Below, piece after piece: positions 1 to 7,376 of a stretch of DNA of 9,612 nucleotides (the first letter of the stretch is position 1; every line of letters starts with the position of its first letter). Origin of the DNA: Thioalkalivibrio nitratireducens (GTDB taxonomy: Bacteria > Pseudomonadota > Gammaproteobacteria > Ectothiorhodospirales > Ectothiorhodospiraceae); contig JAABSN010000126.1 in assembly GCA_011390385.1 (NCBI GenBank), positions 1-9,612 of the forward strand, in the 5' to 3' direction. The position numbers were made by a program, and so were the translations under genes. The notes beneath the pieces are model-generated. The model made no database searches, had not been told where the DNA came from, and saw only the letters and a program-made list of their open reading frames with translations.

Positions 1-1526
1 GTCACCAGTTCCCGGACATATTCCGGCGATTCGACCGCAAGGTCATAGCGCAGCCCCGAGGCGATCAGCACCTTCTTGATTCCAGGCAAGGCGCGCGCCT
101 TGCGGTACAGGCCGATCAACGCCGAGTGATCCGTATTCAGGTTCTTGCAGATCCCGGGATAGACGCAGGACAGACGCCTGCAGCTTGTTTCGATTTCGGG
201 ATCCTTGCAGGCCAGACGGTACATGTTGGCCGTAGGTCCGCCAAGGTCGGAAATCACCCCGGTGAATCCCTCGACGCGGTCGCGGATCTCCTCTACCTCG
301 CGCAGGATCGATTGCTCCGACCGGCTCTGAATGATGCGGCCCTCATGCTCGGTAATCGAGCAGAAGCTACAGCCGCCAAAGCAGCCGCGCATGATGTTCA
401 CCGAAAAGCGAATCATCTCCCAGGCCGGGATCCGTGCGTTGCCGTAGGCGGGGTGCGGCGCCCGTGCATAGGGAAGATCAAATAGCGCGTCCATCTCCGG
501 CGTGGTCAGCGGAATCGGCGGCGGATTCAACCACACATCCTTGTCACCATGGCGCTGCACCAATGCCCGTGCATTGCCAGGGTTGGTTTCCAGATGGAGC
601 ACGCGCGAGGCATGGGCATACAGGACCGGATCGGCTCGGACCTGCGCATACGACGGAAGACGGATCACGGTCCGGTTGCGAGGATGACCGCGCGGAACAT
701 CCCGCTGCAGGCGCACCACCGCTGCTCCCTCTTTGTCACCGGAATCCCGCGTTGCGCAATTCGCCGGAGTGCTCATGGCGTACGGGTCCGGAACGGCATC
801 GACCGGCCCAGGTGCGTCCACTTCGGTGGAATCGATCACCAAAGTGTCCACAGGAACCGCATTGCGCAAGAAAGCCGTGCCGCGGACGTCGCGGATGTCG
901 CGCGGGTGTTCGCCCGCAGCCACGCGATGCGCGACTTCGACCAGAGCCCGCTCGGCATTGCCAAACAACAGGATATCCGCGCGTGCATCGAGCAGCACCG
1001 ACCGGCGAACCTTGTCGGACCAGTAGTCGTAATGCGCGATGCGACGCAGGCTGGCCTCGATGCCGCCGATGACGATTGCCGTGTCCGGGTAAGCCTCCCG
1101 GACCCGCTGGGAGTACACGATCACCGCCCGATCGGGACGCCGACCCCCTTCATCGTTCGGTGTGTAGGCGTCATTGCTCCGTACCCGGCGATCCGACGTG
1201 TATCGGTTCACCATCGAGTCCATGTTGCCGGCAGTGATCCCGAAAAACAGGTTCGGACGCCCGAGGACCCGGAAGGGATCCGCGGACTGCCAGTCGGGCT
1301 GGCTGATGATTCCGACCCGGAATCCCTGGGCCTCCAGCAAACGCCCGATGATCGCCATGCCGAAACTGGGGTGGTCGACGTAGGCGTCACCGGTCACGAG
1401 GATGACATCACAGGAATCCCAGCCGAGCTGCTCCATTTCGGCACGAGTCATCGGCAGGAATGGAGCCACACCGAATCGTTCCGCCCAGTACTTGCGGTAG
1501 GAAAACAGTGGCTTGGGCTGATCCAT
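1..1526 (-). CDS. ygiQ: YgiQ family radical SAM protein (3' end outside window)
   Basis: This is the N-terminal 508 codons of a gene read leftward off the window edge. E. coli YgiQ is about 740 aa, so roughly the last third is missing. The N-terminal domain carries family signatures such as [29 protein letters not shown] and GIEASLRR. The radical SAM core begins near residue 375, with the [4Fe-4S]/SAM cysteines C382-x3-C386-x2-C389 (CFGGCSFC), followed by [14 protein letters not shown] and [10 protein letters not shown]. The family presumably does radical SAM chemistry in the cytoplasm, but its substrate is not known to me. The ATG at 1526 is chosen because GAGG lies 6 nt upstream and it matches the family N-terminus. 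An in-frame ATG at 1553 would add nine residues but has no ribosome-binding site. The gene lies 130 bp downstream of the CDGSH/glutamate-synthase-like gene on the same strand, and no clear terminator or promoter separates them. Confidence 0.95.
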   Translation of the reverse strand, partial: MDQPKPLFSYRKYWAERFGVAPFLPMTRAEMEQLGWDSCDVILVTGDAYVDHPSFGMAIIGRLLEAQGFRVGIISQPDWQSADPFRVLGRPNLFFGITAGNMDSMVNRYTSDRRVRSNDAYTPNDEGGRRPDRAVIVYSQRVREAYPDTAIVIGGIEASLRRIAHYDYWSDKVRRSVLLDARADILLFGNAERALVEVAHRVAAGEHPRDIRDVRGTAFLRNAVPVDTLVIDSTEVDAPGPVDAVPDPYAMSTPANCATRDSGDKEGAAVVRLQRDVPRGHPRNRTVIRLPSYAQVRADPVLYAHASRVLHLETNPGNARALVQRHGDKDVWLNPPPIPLTTPEMDALFDLPYARAPHPAYGNARIPAWEMIRFSVNIMRGCFGGCSFCSITEHEGRIIQSRSEQSILREVEEIRDRVEGFTGVISDLGGPTANMYRLACKDPEIETSCRRLSCVYPGICKNLNTDHSALIGLYRKARALPGIKKVLIASGLRYDLAVESPEYVRELV

Positions 1527-1656
1527 GGGAAACCTCGAGACGATTCGCGCCATTACACGCTAGATATCCGGCTTTTTCAAAATACCGCTCTGTGGGCATG
1601 ACCGGACGCACCGCAATGACAAGGCGGGCCGACCGCACGCACGGAGCCACACGGAT

Positions 1657-3219
1657 TCAATCACGACTATGGACACCCGCGTACGGGATGTTGGCCATCT
1701 GGACCAGTTCACGGTTGAAGGTGATCAGATCATCCCGGCTCAGATCGGCAAGGCGTGCCCGCCCTGTGGCCCGAGCCAGCACCTTCATCAACTCCAGCGA
1801 CGCATGCAGGAAACGGGCAAGCCGCTCACCACCCTCTTCCGGGTCCAGGCGTCTGCGCAGGGCCGGATCCTGCGTTGCGACTCCGGTCGGACAACGATTG
1901 CTGTGACAGATTCTGGCGCCGATGCAGCCGACTGCCTGGATGGCGCTGTTCCCCAATGCAATACCATCGGCGCCAAGCGCCAGGGCTTTCACGAAATCGG
2001 CCGGCGTGCGCAATCCTCCCGTCACGATCAGGGTCACCCGGCCGCTGACACCCCGCAGGTCGAGGTAATGCCGGGCCCGGGCCAGCGCGGGAATCGTCGG
2101 TACACTGATATGATCGCGTAGCAGCGAAGGTGTGGCACCGGTACCTCCGCCGCGGCCATCAAGGATCACGTAATCGGCTCCGGCCTCCAGCGCAAAGGCC
2201 AGATCCTGCTCGACATGATTGGCCGACAACTTGAAGCCGATCGGGATCCCGCCGGTCCTCTCCCGTACTTCGTCGGCGAACCGCGCGAAGTCGTCGGGAC
2301 TTTCCAGGTTCGAAATGGCGGGTGGAGAGACCGCATCCTGGCCGGCCGTGATACCCCGCACCTCGGCAATCTCATCAGAGACCTTGGCGCCGGGCAGAAT
2401 GCCTCCGACCCCGGTCTTCGCGGCCTGTCCCCCCTTGAAGTGGAAAGCCTGCACCTTGTCCAGAATGTCGTCGGAATACCCGTATCGGGCCGGTCCGAGT
2501 TCAAACAGGTAACGCGAGTTCGCCGCCTGTTCCTCGGGCAGCATGCCCCCTTCGCCCGAGCAGATCCCGGTCCCCGCCTTTTCAGCCCCGCGTGCCAGGG
2601 CCATCTTGGCCTCCCGCGAGAGCGAACCGAAGCTCATATCGGAAACGAACACGGGCATCTCGAGTCGCAGCGGGCGCTTTGCCTCGGGTCCGATCACCAG
2701 GGTACTGTCGACTTCGGCATCGGCCGGCAGCGGACGACGCGCCAATTGCGCTGCCAGTATCTGTATGTCATCCCAGGATGGCAGCCGGTCTCTCGGAACG
2801 CCCATCGCGACGGTTGGCCCCATGGCGCCAACGTTTTCCAACCCCCCGGTCGCCAGCGCATGAATGAACTCGACACTGGGCTCGGTCTCGGTGTTTCTGG
2901 GTTCGGGACGGCCGGAATCGCTCGCGACTTCCACCGAATCCTCATGATTCAGCGTGAACTCCTGCCCCAGCGCAGATTCGGGCACCTGTTGATGAGTGCC
3001 ATCGCAATAGGGAAAGTTACCGGATTGCTTGCAGCGGCATAACCATGCCTCGCCGGTCTCGAGCGCTCGGAACGCCAGCGGCTCGATACCGGTTCCCTCG
3101 TGGGACCCGTCGCAGAACGGTTGATTTCTGGAACGTCCGCAGCGACAGAAATAGTATTCCTGGCCTTTTTCAAGCTGTACGCCCTGGGGTTCGAGTGCTG
3201 CAACGACTGGCCTTGCCAT
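1657..3219 (-). CDS. FMN/Fe-S glutamate synthase-like protein with two N-terminal CDGSH motifs
   Basis: This 520-aa protein has two parts. Residues 25-40 and 61-76 each form a CDGSH iron-sulfur motif (CRCGRSRNQPFCDGSH and CRCKQSGNFPYCDGTH), with [2Fe-2S] ligands C25/C27/C36/H40 and C61/C63/C72/H76. Residues ~115-500 form the FMN-binding glutamate synthase (GltB central) barrel: FVSDMSFGSLS at 191-201, GRGGGTGATP at 355-364, GGLRTPADF at 401-409, and a [3Fe-4S] motif C432-x5-C438-x4-C443 followed by PTGVATQDP. There is no N-terminal glutaminase (Cys2) domain, and no NAD(P)H-binding GltD partner is adjacent. It therefore belongs to the stand-alone FMN-binding glutamate-synthase family. That family includes amino-transfer enzymes such as the N-methylglutamate synthase C subunit, so true glutamate synthesis is not assured. 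The ATG at 3219 has a strong AAGGAGG 5 nt upstream. A further 74 in-frame codons upstream read as non-coding and overlap pdxH. The gene is divergent from pdxH and may be co-transcribed with ygiQ. Confidence 0.92.
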   Translation of the reverse strand: MARPVVAALEPQGVQLEKGQEYYFCRCGRSRNQPFCDGSHEGTGIEPLAFRALETGEAWLCRCKQSGNFPYCDGTHQQVPESALGQEFTLNHEDSVEVASDSGRPEPRNTETEPSVEFIHALATGGLENVGAMGPTVAMGVPRDRLPSWDDIQILAAQLARRPLPADAEVDSTLVIGPEAKRPLRLEMPVFVSDMSFGSLSREAKMALARGAEKAGTGICSGEGGMLPEEQAANSRYLFELGPARYGYSDDILDKVQAFHFKGGQAAKTGVGGILPGAKVSDEIAEVRGITAGQDAVSPPAISNLESPDDFARFADEVRERTGGIPIGFKLSANHVEQDLAFALEAGADYVILDGRGGGTGATPSLLRDHISVPTIPALARARHYLDLRGVSGRVTLIVTGGLRTPADFVKALALGADGIALGNSAIQAVGCIGARICHSNRCPTGVATQDPALRRRLDPEEGGERLARFLHASLELMKVLARATGRARLADLSRDDLITFNRELVQMANIPYAGVHSRD

Positions 3220-3321
3220 GTGTCCTCCTTGCCGGACAGAATTTGCACGCGTTGTATCGGTGTTGCCACTGCGTGAATTGGAATATTCTGGTTTCTCGAA
3301 CAAACCTGGAGGCCCACGAAG
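3220..3321. promoter_or_regulatory. Divergent intergenic region between glutamate synthase-like gene and pdxH
   Basis: These 102 bp separate two divergently oriented starts, so both promoters should lie here. For pdxH a weak candidate is TTGCCA (3253-3258) and TATTCT (3274-3279) with a short 15-bp spacer. Nothing convincing is visible for the minus strand. The two ribosome-binding sites mark the ends: AAGGAGG on the minus strand (3225-3231), and GGAGG at 3308-3312, nine bases before the pdxH ATG. The promoter assignment is tentative. Confidence 0.4.
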
Positions 3322-3966
3322 ATGGTACCGATCGACCACCGGGACACCCGCCGCGACTATCGCTGGGGCAGACTCGACCGCGCTGATCTGGCTGACGATC
3401 CGCATCAACAGCTCGCCACCTGGCTGGCTGCTGCACAGCACAGCGGAAATCCGGAACCCACGGCCATGATTCTCGCAACGGCAGGCTCCGACGGACAGCC
3501 CTCGTTGCGCACCCTGCTACTCAAGCACCTCGATGACGAAGGCCCCTGTTGGTACACGGATTCCCGCAGCCTCAAGGGTCAGCAACTCGACGTGAACCCA
3601 AAAGCATCCATCCTGTTCTTCTGGCCCGAACTCGAGCGGCAAGTTCGGCTTGACGGCCTGGTAACGCGCCTGGCCCCGGAACTGGCCGATGCATATTTCG
3701 ACACCCGGCCGTTCGGCAGCCGACTGGCTGCGGCATCCTCGCACCAGAGCCAACCCATCGCCAGCCGGCAGGAATTGGAGCGCCGCGTGGAAGCCGTGCA
3801 GGCCCGGTATCCGGATGGAAAGATTCCCCGCCCTCCATCCTGGATCGGGTACCGTCTCGAACCGACTCTCTACCAGTTCTGGCAGGGCCGGGAGAACCGA
3901 CTCCATGACCGCTTCCAATATACGCTGGAACACGATCACTGGACGATAACCCGGTTGATGCCGTGA
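3322..3966 (+). CDS. pdxH: Pyridoxamine/pyridoxine 5'-phosphate oxidase
   Basis: This 214-aa protein is the usual length for PdxH, the FMN-dependent cytoplasmic oxidase that converts pyridoxine or pyridoxamine 5'-phosphate to pyridoxal 5'-phosphate using O2. Visible family motifs are RTLLLK (63-68, FMN binding), YTDSRSLKGQQL (78-89), LERQVRLDG (104-112) and the C-terminal FWQGRENRLHDRFQY (186-200). The last contains R193 and H195, which correspond to the substrate-binding Arg/His of the E. coli enzyme. The N-terminal residues DYRWGRL and DDPHQQL also fit. The ATG at 3322 has GGAGG nine bases upstream. The gene stands alone: it is divergent from the Fe-S/FMN protein and followed by tRNA-Ser. 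It looks intact. Confidence 0.97.
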   Translation: MVPIDHRDTRRDYRWGRLDRADLADDPHQQLATWLAAAQHSGNPEPTAMILATAGSDGQPSLRTLLLKHLDDEGPCWYTDSRSLKGQQLDVNPKASILFFWPELERQVRLDGLVTRLAPELADAYFDTRPFGSRLAAASSHQSQPIASRQELERRVEAVQARYPDGKIPRPPSWIGYRLEPTLYQFWQGRENRLHDRFQYTLEHDHWTITRLMP

Positions 3967-4017
3967 GGTTTGCAGCGGCGATAAGGAATGCGGACAGCAC
4001 GACTGACCGGCTGCGGC

Positions 4018-4047
4018 TTACGGAATGTTCCCTGCATCTGCTATGAT
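4018..4047 (+). promoter_or_regulatory. Probable sigma70 promoter of tRNA-Ser
   Basis: TTACGG (4018-4023) and TATGAT (4042-4047, 5/6 to TATAAT) are separated by 18 bp and lie about 72 bp before the mature tRNA. The -10 is followed by the GC-rich stretch GCGGCCGC. A GC-rich discriminator is typical of stable-RNA promoters under stringent control. The -10 is convincing and the -35 is weak. Confidence 0.55.
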
Positions 4048-4119
4048 GCGGCCGCTGCAACCCCTGCAGCGATGGCGCAGATGAGTGCCAGAGTGCCCAG
4101 GGGGAAGCATCGACCCATT

Positions 4120-4249
<130 letters not shown>

Positions 4250-4263
4250 GATGAACCCCGGGG

Positions 4264-4485
4264 TTGAACCGTCGGTACCGCCCGCTGCACCGCAAGATCG
4301 GCGATTCCCGCGTTCTGCTCGCCATCGTTTCCTGGGAATCGAAGGTGATACGCGATGCCATGGAGGCAAACCAGCGTGAAGCGGTGCGAAGCATCATTGC
4401 CGAACAGGCCACACTCGTCGACATCCGGATCATCGGGGCGTTTGAGGATGCCGAATGGGTCGTGTCTCCAACCGGCGGTGAATAA
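4264..4485 (+). CDS. Possible small hypothetical protein (73 aa) or gene remnant
   Basis: This open frame of 73 codons starts at TTG 4264, begins right after the tRNA terminator and ends with TAA. Its codon use resembles the neighbours (mostly G or C in third position). The predicted protein has a strand-like stretch (RVLLAIVSW), an amphipathic helix (IRDAMEANQREAVRSIIAEQ) and a strand (VDIRIIGAF). I do not recognise the family. There is no good ribosome-binding site before TTG, and a downstream GTG (4348) or ATG (4360) would leave only a fragment. It may be a real small gene or the 3' remnant of a lost one. Confidence 0.35.
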   Translation: MNRRYRPLHRKIGDSRVLLAIVSWESKVIRDAMEANQREAVRSIIAEQATLVDIRIIGAFEDAEWVVSPTGGE

Positions 4486-4640
4486 GTCACCTACGGGATG
4501 GACCGGGGCAATCCCTTGTAATCAAGTGCATCCCATTCTGACGGAATTTCCGGGACTTTCAGGCGCATTTCAGACCCACGAATCGACCCTGTACTGGCAG
4601 ATGGGTGGATGCGGGACGTGATGGTTCGACGCTGCCGCCG

Positions 4641-4667
4641 TTGATCAACAAAACCCACGTCTATACT
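4641..4667 (+). promoter_or_regulatory. Possible promoter of the YbaK-type gene
   Basis: TTGATC (4641-4646) and TATACT (4662-4667) lie 33 bp before the ATG of the deacylase gene. The hexamers are good, but the spacer is only 15 bp, which is short for sigma70. The rest of 4486-4640 shows only a minor CGGAA-T-TTCCG inverted repeat at 4542-4552. Confidence 0.4.
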
Positions 4668-4699
4668 CAGGATGAGATCATCGTCGTGGAGATCGCACC

Positions 4700-5170
4700 A
4701 TGGCCATCGCAAACACGCTGAAGTCCTTCCTCGATGAACACGGTACGCAGTATGAGGTAGTCGAACACCGGCGCACGCCATCGGCCGGCCGCAGTGCGGA
4801 GGCGGCACATGTACCGGGTGATAACCTGGCCAAGGCCGTTGTACTGGAAAACCAGGGTCAGCACCTGCTCGCCGCCCTCCCCGCCACGCGTCGCCTGCAG
4901 CTCGGCCGTCTCCACCACGAACTGGGTGAGCATGTGGGGCTTGCTACCGAGGATGAGCTGGGTGGCCTCTTCCCTGACTGTGAACGCGGCGCAGTGCCCG
5001 CCCTGGGAGCCGCTTACGGAATCGAGACTCTGCTCGATGACAGCCTCGCAGGCGAGGATGACATCTTCATAGAGGGCGGTGACCACGTGTCCCTCGTGCA
5101 TCTGAGCGGCGAGGCCTTCCGCTCCCTGCTTGGCGATGTGCGCCACGGAAATTTCAGCACCCATATCTGA
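4700..5170 (+). CDS. YbaK/EbsC-family aminoacyl-tRNA deacylase
   Basis: This 156-aa protein consists of the single YbaK/aminoacyl-tRNA-synthetase-associated domain. Members hydrolyse mischarged tRNAs in trans (for example Cys-tRNA-Pro or Ala-tRNA-Pro) in the cytoplasm. Supporting features are the N-terminal YEVVEHRRTPSA, the AAHVPGDNLAKAVVLE block with the conserved catalytic-site lysine K45, AALPATRRLQLGRL, LGLATEDEL-type spacing (here VGLATEDEL), and DCERGAVPALGAAYG, where the GxxPP-like loop is GAVPALG. The C-terminal FIEGGDHVSLVHLSGEAF matches the family. Which mischarged tRNA it clears cannot be told from sequence. The ATG at 4700 has GGAG at 4688-4691, 8 nt upstream. It follows tRNA-Ser but is separated from it by a terminator. 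No frameshift or truncation is seen. Confidence 0.9.
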   Translation: MAIANTLKSFLDEHGTQYEVVEHRRTPSAGRSAEAAHVPGDNLAKAVVLENQGQHLLAALPATRRLQLGRLHHELGEHVGLATEDELGGLFPDCERGAVPALGAAYGIETLLDDSLAGEDDIFIEGGDHVSLVHLSGEAFRSLLGDVRHGNFSTHI

Positions 5171-5304
5171 CATTCTTTACCGTAGATTCCAACGTAGCGG
5201 GCCACCCCAAGTGCCCATGCGCTCCCTGGAGGTCAGCCCTCTGGCCAATTTTCTTTCATGGTCAGGGGGTGCCTGCAGCCAAGGCAGTTAACATGACAGA
5301 ACCC

Positions 5305-5412
5305 GTAGGGTGCCGTGAGGCGAAGCCGAACCGCACCGGATAAGACGCCGACCTTGCCCTCCGGCTGCCGGGCATGGAACGGTGCAATTCGCTGCGCTCA
5401 TTGACACCCTAC
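5305..5412. repeat. MITE/REP-like inverted-repeat element, copy 1
   Basis: This 108-bp element has imperfect terminal inverted repeats. The left end is GTAGGGTGCCGTGAGG..GAACCGCACC (5305-5337). The right end, read in reverse complement, is GTAGGGTGTCAATGAGC..GAATTGCACC (5381-5412). The GTAGGGTG/CACCCTAC termini and internal GGTGC/GCACC blocks resemble dispersed non-coding repeats I recall from many gammaproteobacterial genomes. No transposase is present. Confidence 0.7.
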
Positions 5413-5471
5413 CCCTTTCATCATCAGCGGTGGCCGCCAGCGCCATGGCGGTTAGTGTGAAAATGCGCCCT

Positions 5472-5581
5472 TGAGGTTACCATGATGCTCAAGCCGAATC
5501 GCATCGCGTTCACGCCGTGGCGGTGTTCCCGACCCTCCGGGCTTCGAACGGTGCAATTCGCCACGCGTACTGGCACCCTAC
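5472..5581. repeat. MITE/REP-like inverted-repeat element, copy 2 (diverged)
   Basis: This 110-bp direct repeat of copy 1 starts 167 bp downstream of it. The right half is best conserved: GAACGGTGCAATTCGC (5546-5561) is identical in both copies, and CACCCTAC (5574-5581) is followed by a shared TTTCATC. In the left half AAGCCGAATCGCATC matches 13 of 15 bases of copy 1, but the terminal GTAGGGTG has decayed. Confidence 0.6.
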
Positions 5582-5600
5582 GCGTTTCATCTTCCGGGGT

Positions 5601-5614
5601 GGCTCATATGAGCC
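5601..5614. promoter_or_regulatory. 14-bp palindrome in the leader of the K+ channel gene
   Basis: GGCTCATATGAGCC is a perfect palindrome ending 21 bp before the channel ATG. It could be an operator for a dimeric regulator or a small RNA hairpin close to the ribosome-binding region. No regulator is identified. Confidence 0.35.
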
Positions 5615-5635
5615 GCTGATGCACAGGCACAACCA

Positions 5636-6409
5636 ATGAGTCACCAGCGCTGGTTGCACATTCGCTCTGCTCTGTATGAACAACTGGAACCCGGCGTCAG
5701 CGGGCGGCTGGGTCTGTCGCTTTCCAACAAAGTCGTTGCCGTACTGATTCTCGCAGCGTCGTTTACCGCGGTGCTGGAGACGGAGGCGACGTTGAGAGAG
5801 CAGGCGGGAAACCTGTTCCTGTATGCCGAAATCTTCTTTGTCAGCTTTTTCATCGTCGAATACATTGCACGTGTGTTCGCCGCCGGTCAGGATCCACGGT
5901 ACCGGGGGATTGGCGGGCGCATCCGCTACATGTTCACCTGGTGGGCATTGCTCGACCTTATCGCGATCGCGCCATCACTCATCACCATGGGTACCGACAA
6001 TGCCTTCCTGCTCCGGCTGTTCAAGCTGCTGCGCCTCGCGCGCCTGTCCCGGCTCGGCCGCTTCTCCCGAGCCTGGACCGCGCTAGGCCAGTCGCTGATC
6101 TCCCGGCGCTATGAACTGCTCGTAAGCCTCGCTCTCGCAAGCCTTCTGCTGGTGTTCTCGAGCGCCCTGCTTTATCTGGTCGAAGCCGAGGCGCAACCGG
6201 AAGCTTTCGGGAGTATTCCCCGCGCCTTGTGGTGGAGCGTCGCCACGCTGACGACCGTCGGTTACGGCGACGTAGCACCCATCACCGCCCTGGGCCGCAT
6301 CTTCGCAGCCATTACCGCGGTCGCGGGAATCGGCATGATCGCGATGCCAACGGGGATTCTGGCCGCCGCCTTCAGTGACATTCTGCAGAAGGGGACCAGG
6401 GAATCCTGA
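5636..6409 (+). CDS. Six-TM voltage-gated potassium channel
   Basis: This 257-aa inner-membrane protein has the Kv layout. S1 is at about 31-49, S2 at 62-83 (FFVSFFIVEYIARV, with the sensor Glu), S3 at 100-118 (WWALLDLIAIAPSL, with the conserved Asp) and S4 at 124-146. S4 has a positive charge exactly every third residue: R127, K130, R133, R136, R139, R142, R145. S5 is at about 160-183, the pore helix and filter SVATLTTVGYGD at 201-212 (TTVGYGD is the K+ signature), and S6 at 221-247 with a glycine-rich bend. It has only a short C-terminal tail, with no RCK or cyclic-nucleotide domain, so gating is probably by voltage alone. It would act as a homotetramer. The ribosome-binding site is weak, and the ATG at 5636 is the first suitable start. 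It converges with the sensor-like gene at 6441, with 31 bp between the stops. Confidence 0.95.
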   Translation: MSHQRWLHIRSALYEQLEPGVSGRLGLSLSNKVVAVLILAASFTAVLETEATLREQAGNLFLYAEIFFVSFFIVEYIARVFAAGQDPRYRGIGGRIRYMFTWWALLDLIAIAPSLITMGTDNAFLLRLFKLLRLARLSRLGRFSRAWTALGQSLISRRYELLVSLALASLLLVFSSALLYLVEAEAQPEAFGSIPRALWWSVATLTTVGYGDVAPITALGRIFAAITAVAGIGMIAMPTGILAAAFSDILQKGTRES

Positions 6410-6440
6410 GAGTACCGGACGGAGATCGCAACGAATTCGC

Positions 6441-7376
6441 TCAACCCCTGGATTCGGCTTTGGCTCTCTTGAGTGCGTCGCGCCTTGCCCGATAGGCCAC
6501 TGCCTCTGCCTCGACCTGTTCGATCTTGCGCAACAAGGATTCCAACTCGCGTTCTTTTTCCTCCCGGGTTTTCACAAGTTTCTTCAAGTGACGTTCGGGA
6601 TTCCGGAAAAGAAGCCGCTCGACCGCGCTGAGTGCTACCAACGCCTGTTGCATCCGCAACAATAGCCCTCTTACCCGGTATACGCGCATCAACTGTGCCG
6701 ACCGCGCAGCGTTGAATGCCCGGATGACCTGGAACCCGCGCAGAAACGCCAGCAGAGGCATCAGAATGATCAGGATGTTCAGCCAATGTTTCTTGCAGTA
6801 TGCGAACTTGTCTTCGGCCACCGAAACCATCACGACAAATTCCAGTGTGAACGCGAACCAGATGAACGAGGCGCTGGCGTCGAGTGTGTAGCCCAGCCAC
6901 ACCCGTTCCGCGACCTGCTCCTTCATTACGAATTCGATCCCGAGTACGGGAAGAATCATCAGGGCAATCACGATCATCGGGACGGAAGCGCGGCGTTCCA
7001 GAAAGTCGAAGAGCGCCTGGTTTTTTTCGCGCGTTCCGAGAAACGGCAGCCAGATGACGTGACCGGATCGAAAGGTGCTGTATCCAAGCCGGAACGGCGG
7101 CAGCACACTCACCAGAAAAAAACGCTTGATGTTGCCCGCCAACCGATTGTTGACCAGCAGTCCCGTCAGAGCCTCGAGGACGAATGGAACCCAGATCACA
7201 ACCAGGAGGAATACGGTGAGCTCGGAATCCGGATCGAGAAAATGATTCGAATTCCACCACTGAACCACGACAGCGAGGACTGCAAGATAGATCAGCGTGG
7301 TTCCGAACATCACCGAGGAGTGAAGGTTCCCGCCGGTTCGAGGGGCCGTCTGGTCGTCTGCCGGCAAGGTGCTCAT
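6441..7376 (-). CDS. Pore-less voltage-sensor-like membrane protein with C-terminal coiled coil
   Basis: This 311-aa protein has hydrophobic segments at about 22-41, 53-75, 131-151, 167-187 and 199-212, then a long helix from 213. Residues 131-255 resemble the voltage-sensor domain of ion channels: S2 with FAFTLEF (174-180), the KKHWLNILIILMPLLAFLR stretch typical of S2-S3, and an S4-like helix with R213, R219, R225, R231, R234, R236 and R241. The usual S3 aspartate is absent. No pore loop or TVGYG filter follows; a charged heptad-rich coiled coil (about 258-305) takes its place. The sensor-plus-coiled-coil layout recalls the Hv1 proton channel, but this is a resemblance, not an identification. 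The ATG at 7376 is chosen over TTG at 7382 because GGAGG lies 9 nt upstream. The gene converges with the K+ channel gene. It may modulate a channel, be a proton or ion pathway itself, or have an unrelated role. Confidence 0.75.
   Translation of the reverse strand: MSTLPADDQTAPRTGGNLHSSVMFGTTLIYLAVLAVVVQWWNSNHFLDPDSELTVFLLVVIWVPFVLEALTGLLVNNRLAGNIKRFFLVSVLPPFRLGYSTFRSGHVIWLPFLGTREKNQALFDFLERRASVPMIVIALMILPVLGIEFVMKEQVAERVWLGYTLDASASFIWFAFTLEFVVMVSVAEDKFAYCKKHWLNILIILMPLLAFLRGFQVIRAFNAARSAQLMRVYRVRGLLLRMQQALVALSAVERLLFRNPERHLKKLVKTREEKERELESLLRKIEQVEAEAVAYRARRDALKRAKAESRG

Larger units (their letters stand above)
5171..5635. other. 465-bp gene-free region with repeats
   Basis: No credible gene is present on either strand. 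The region holds two diverged copies of an inverted-repeat element (5305-5412 and 5472-5581), a short CCGCCA/TGGCGG hairpin between them (5434-5451), and a 14-bp palindrome (5601-5614). Bases 5171-5304 show nothing beyond a minor TGCCT/AGGCA inverted repeat. No clear promoter for the K+ channel gene could be picked out. Confidence 0.7.

Noticed and set aside
549..1601. Long plus-strand open frame of 350 codons
   Set aside because: It lies antisense to the ygiQ-type gene, whose translation matches the family over its full length. The plus frame shows no domain and is a shadow of high GC.
2215..3042. Plus-strand open frame of 275 codons
   Set aside because: It lies antisense to the glutamate synthase-like gene, which carries all expected motifs. 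No recognisable protein on this strand.
3220..3441. 74-codon N-terminal extension of the glutamate synthase-like protein
   Set aside because: It runs antisense into pdxH, while the internal ATG at 3219 has an excellent AAGGAGG and starts directly before the CDGSH domain.
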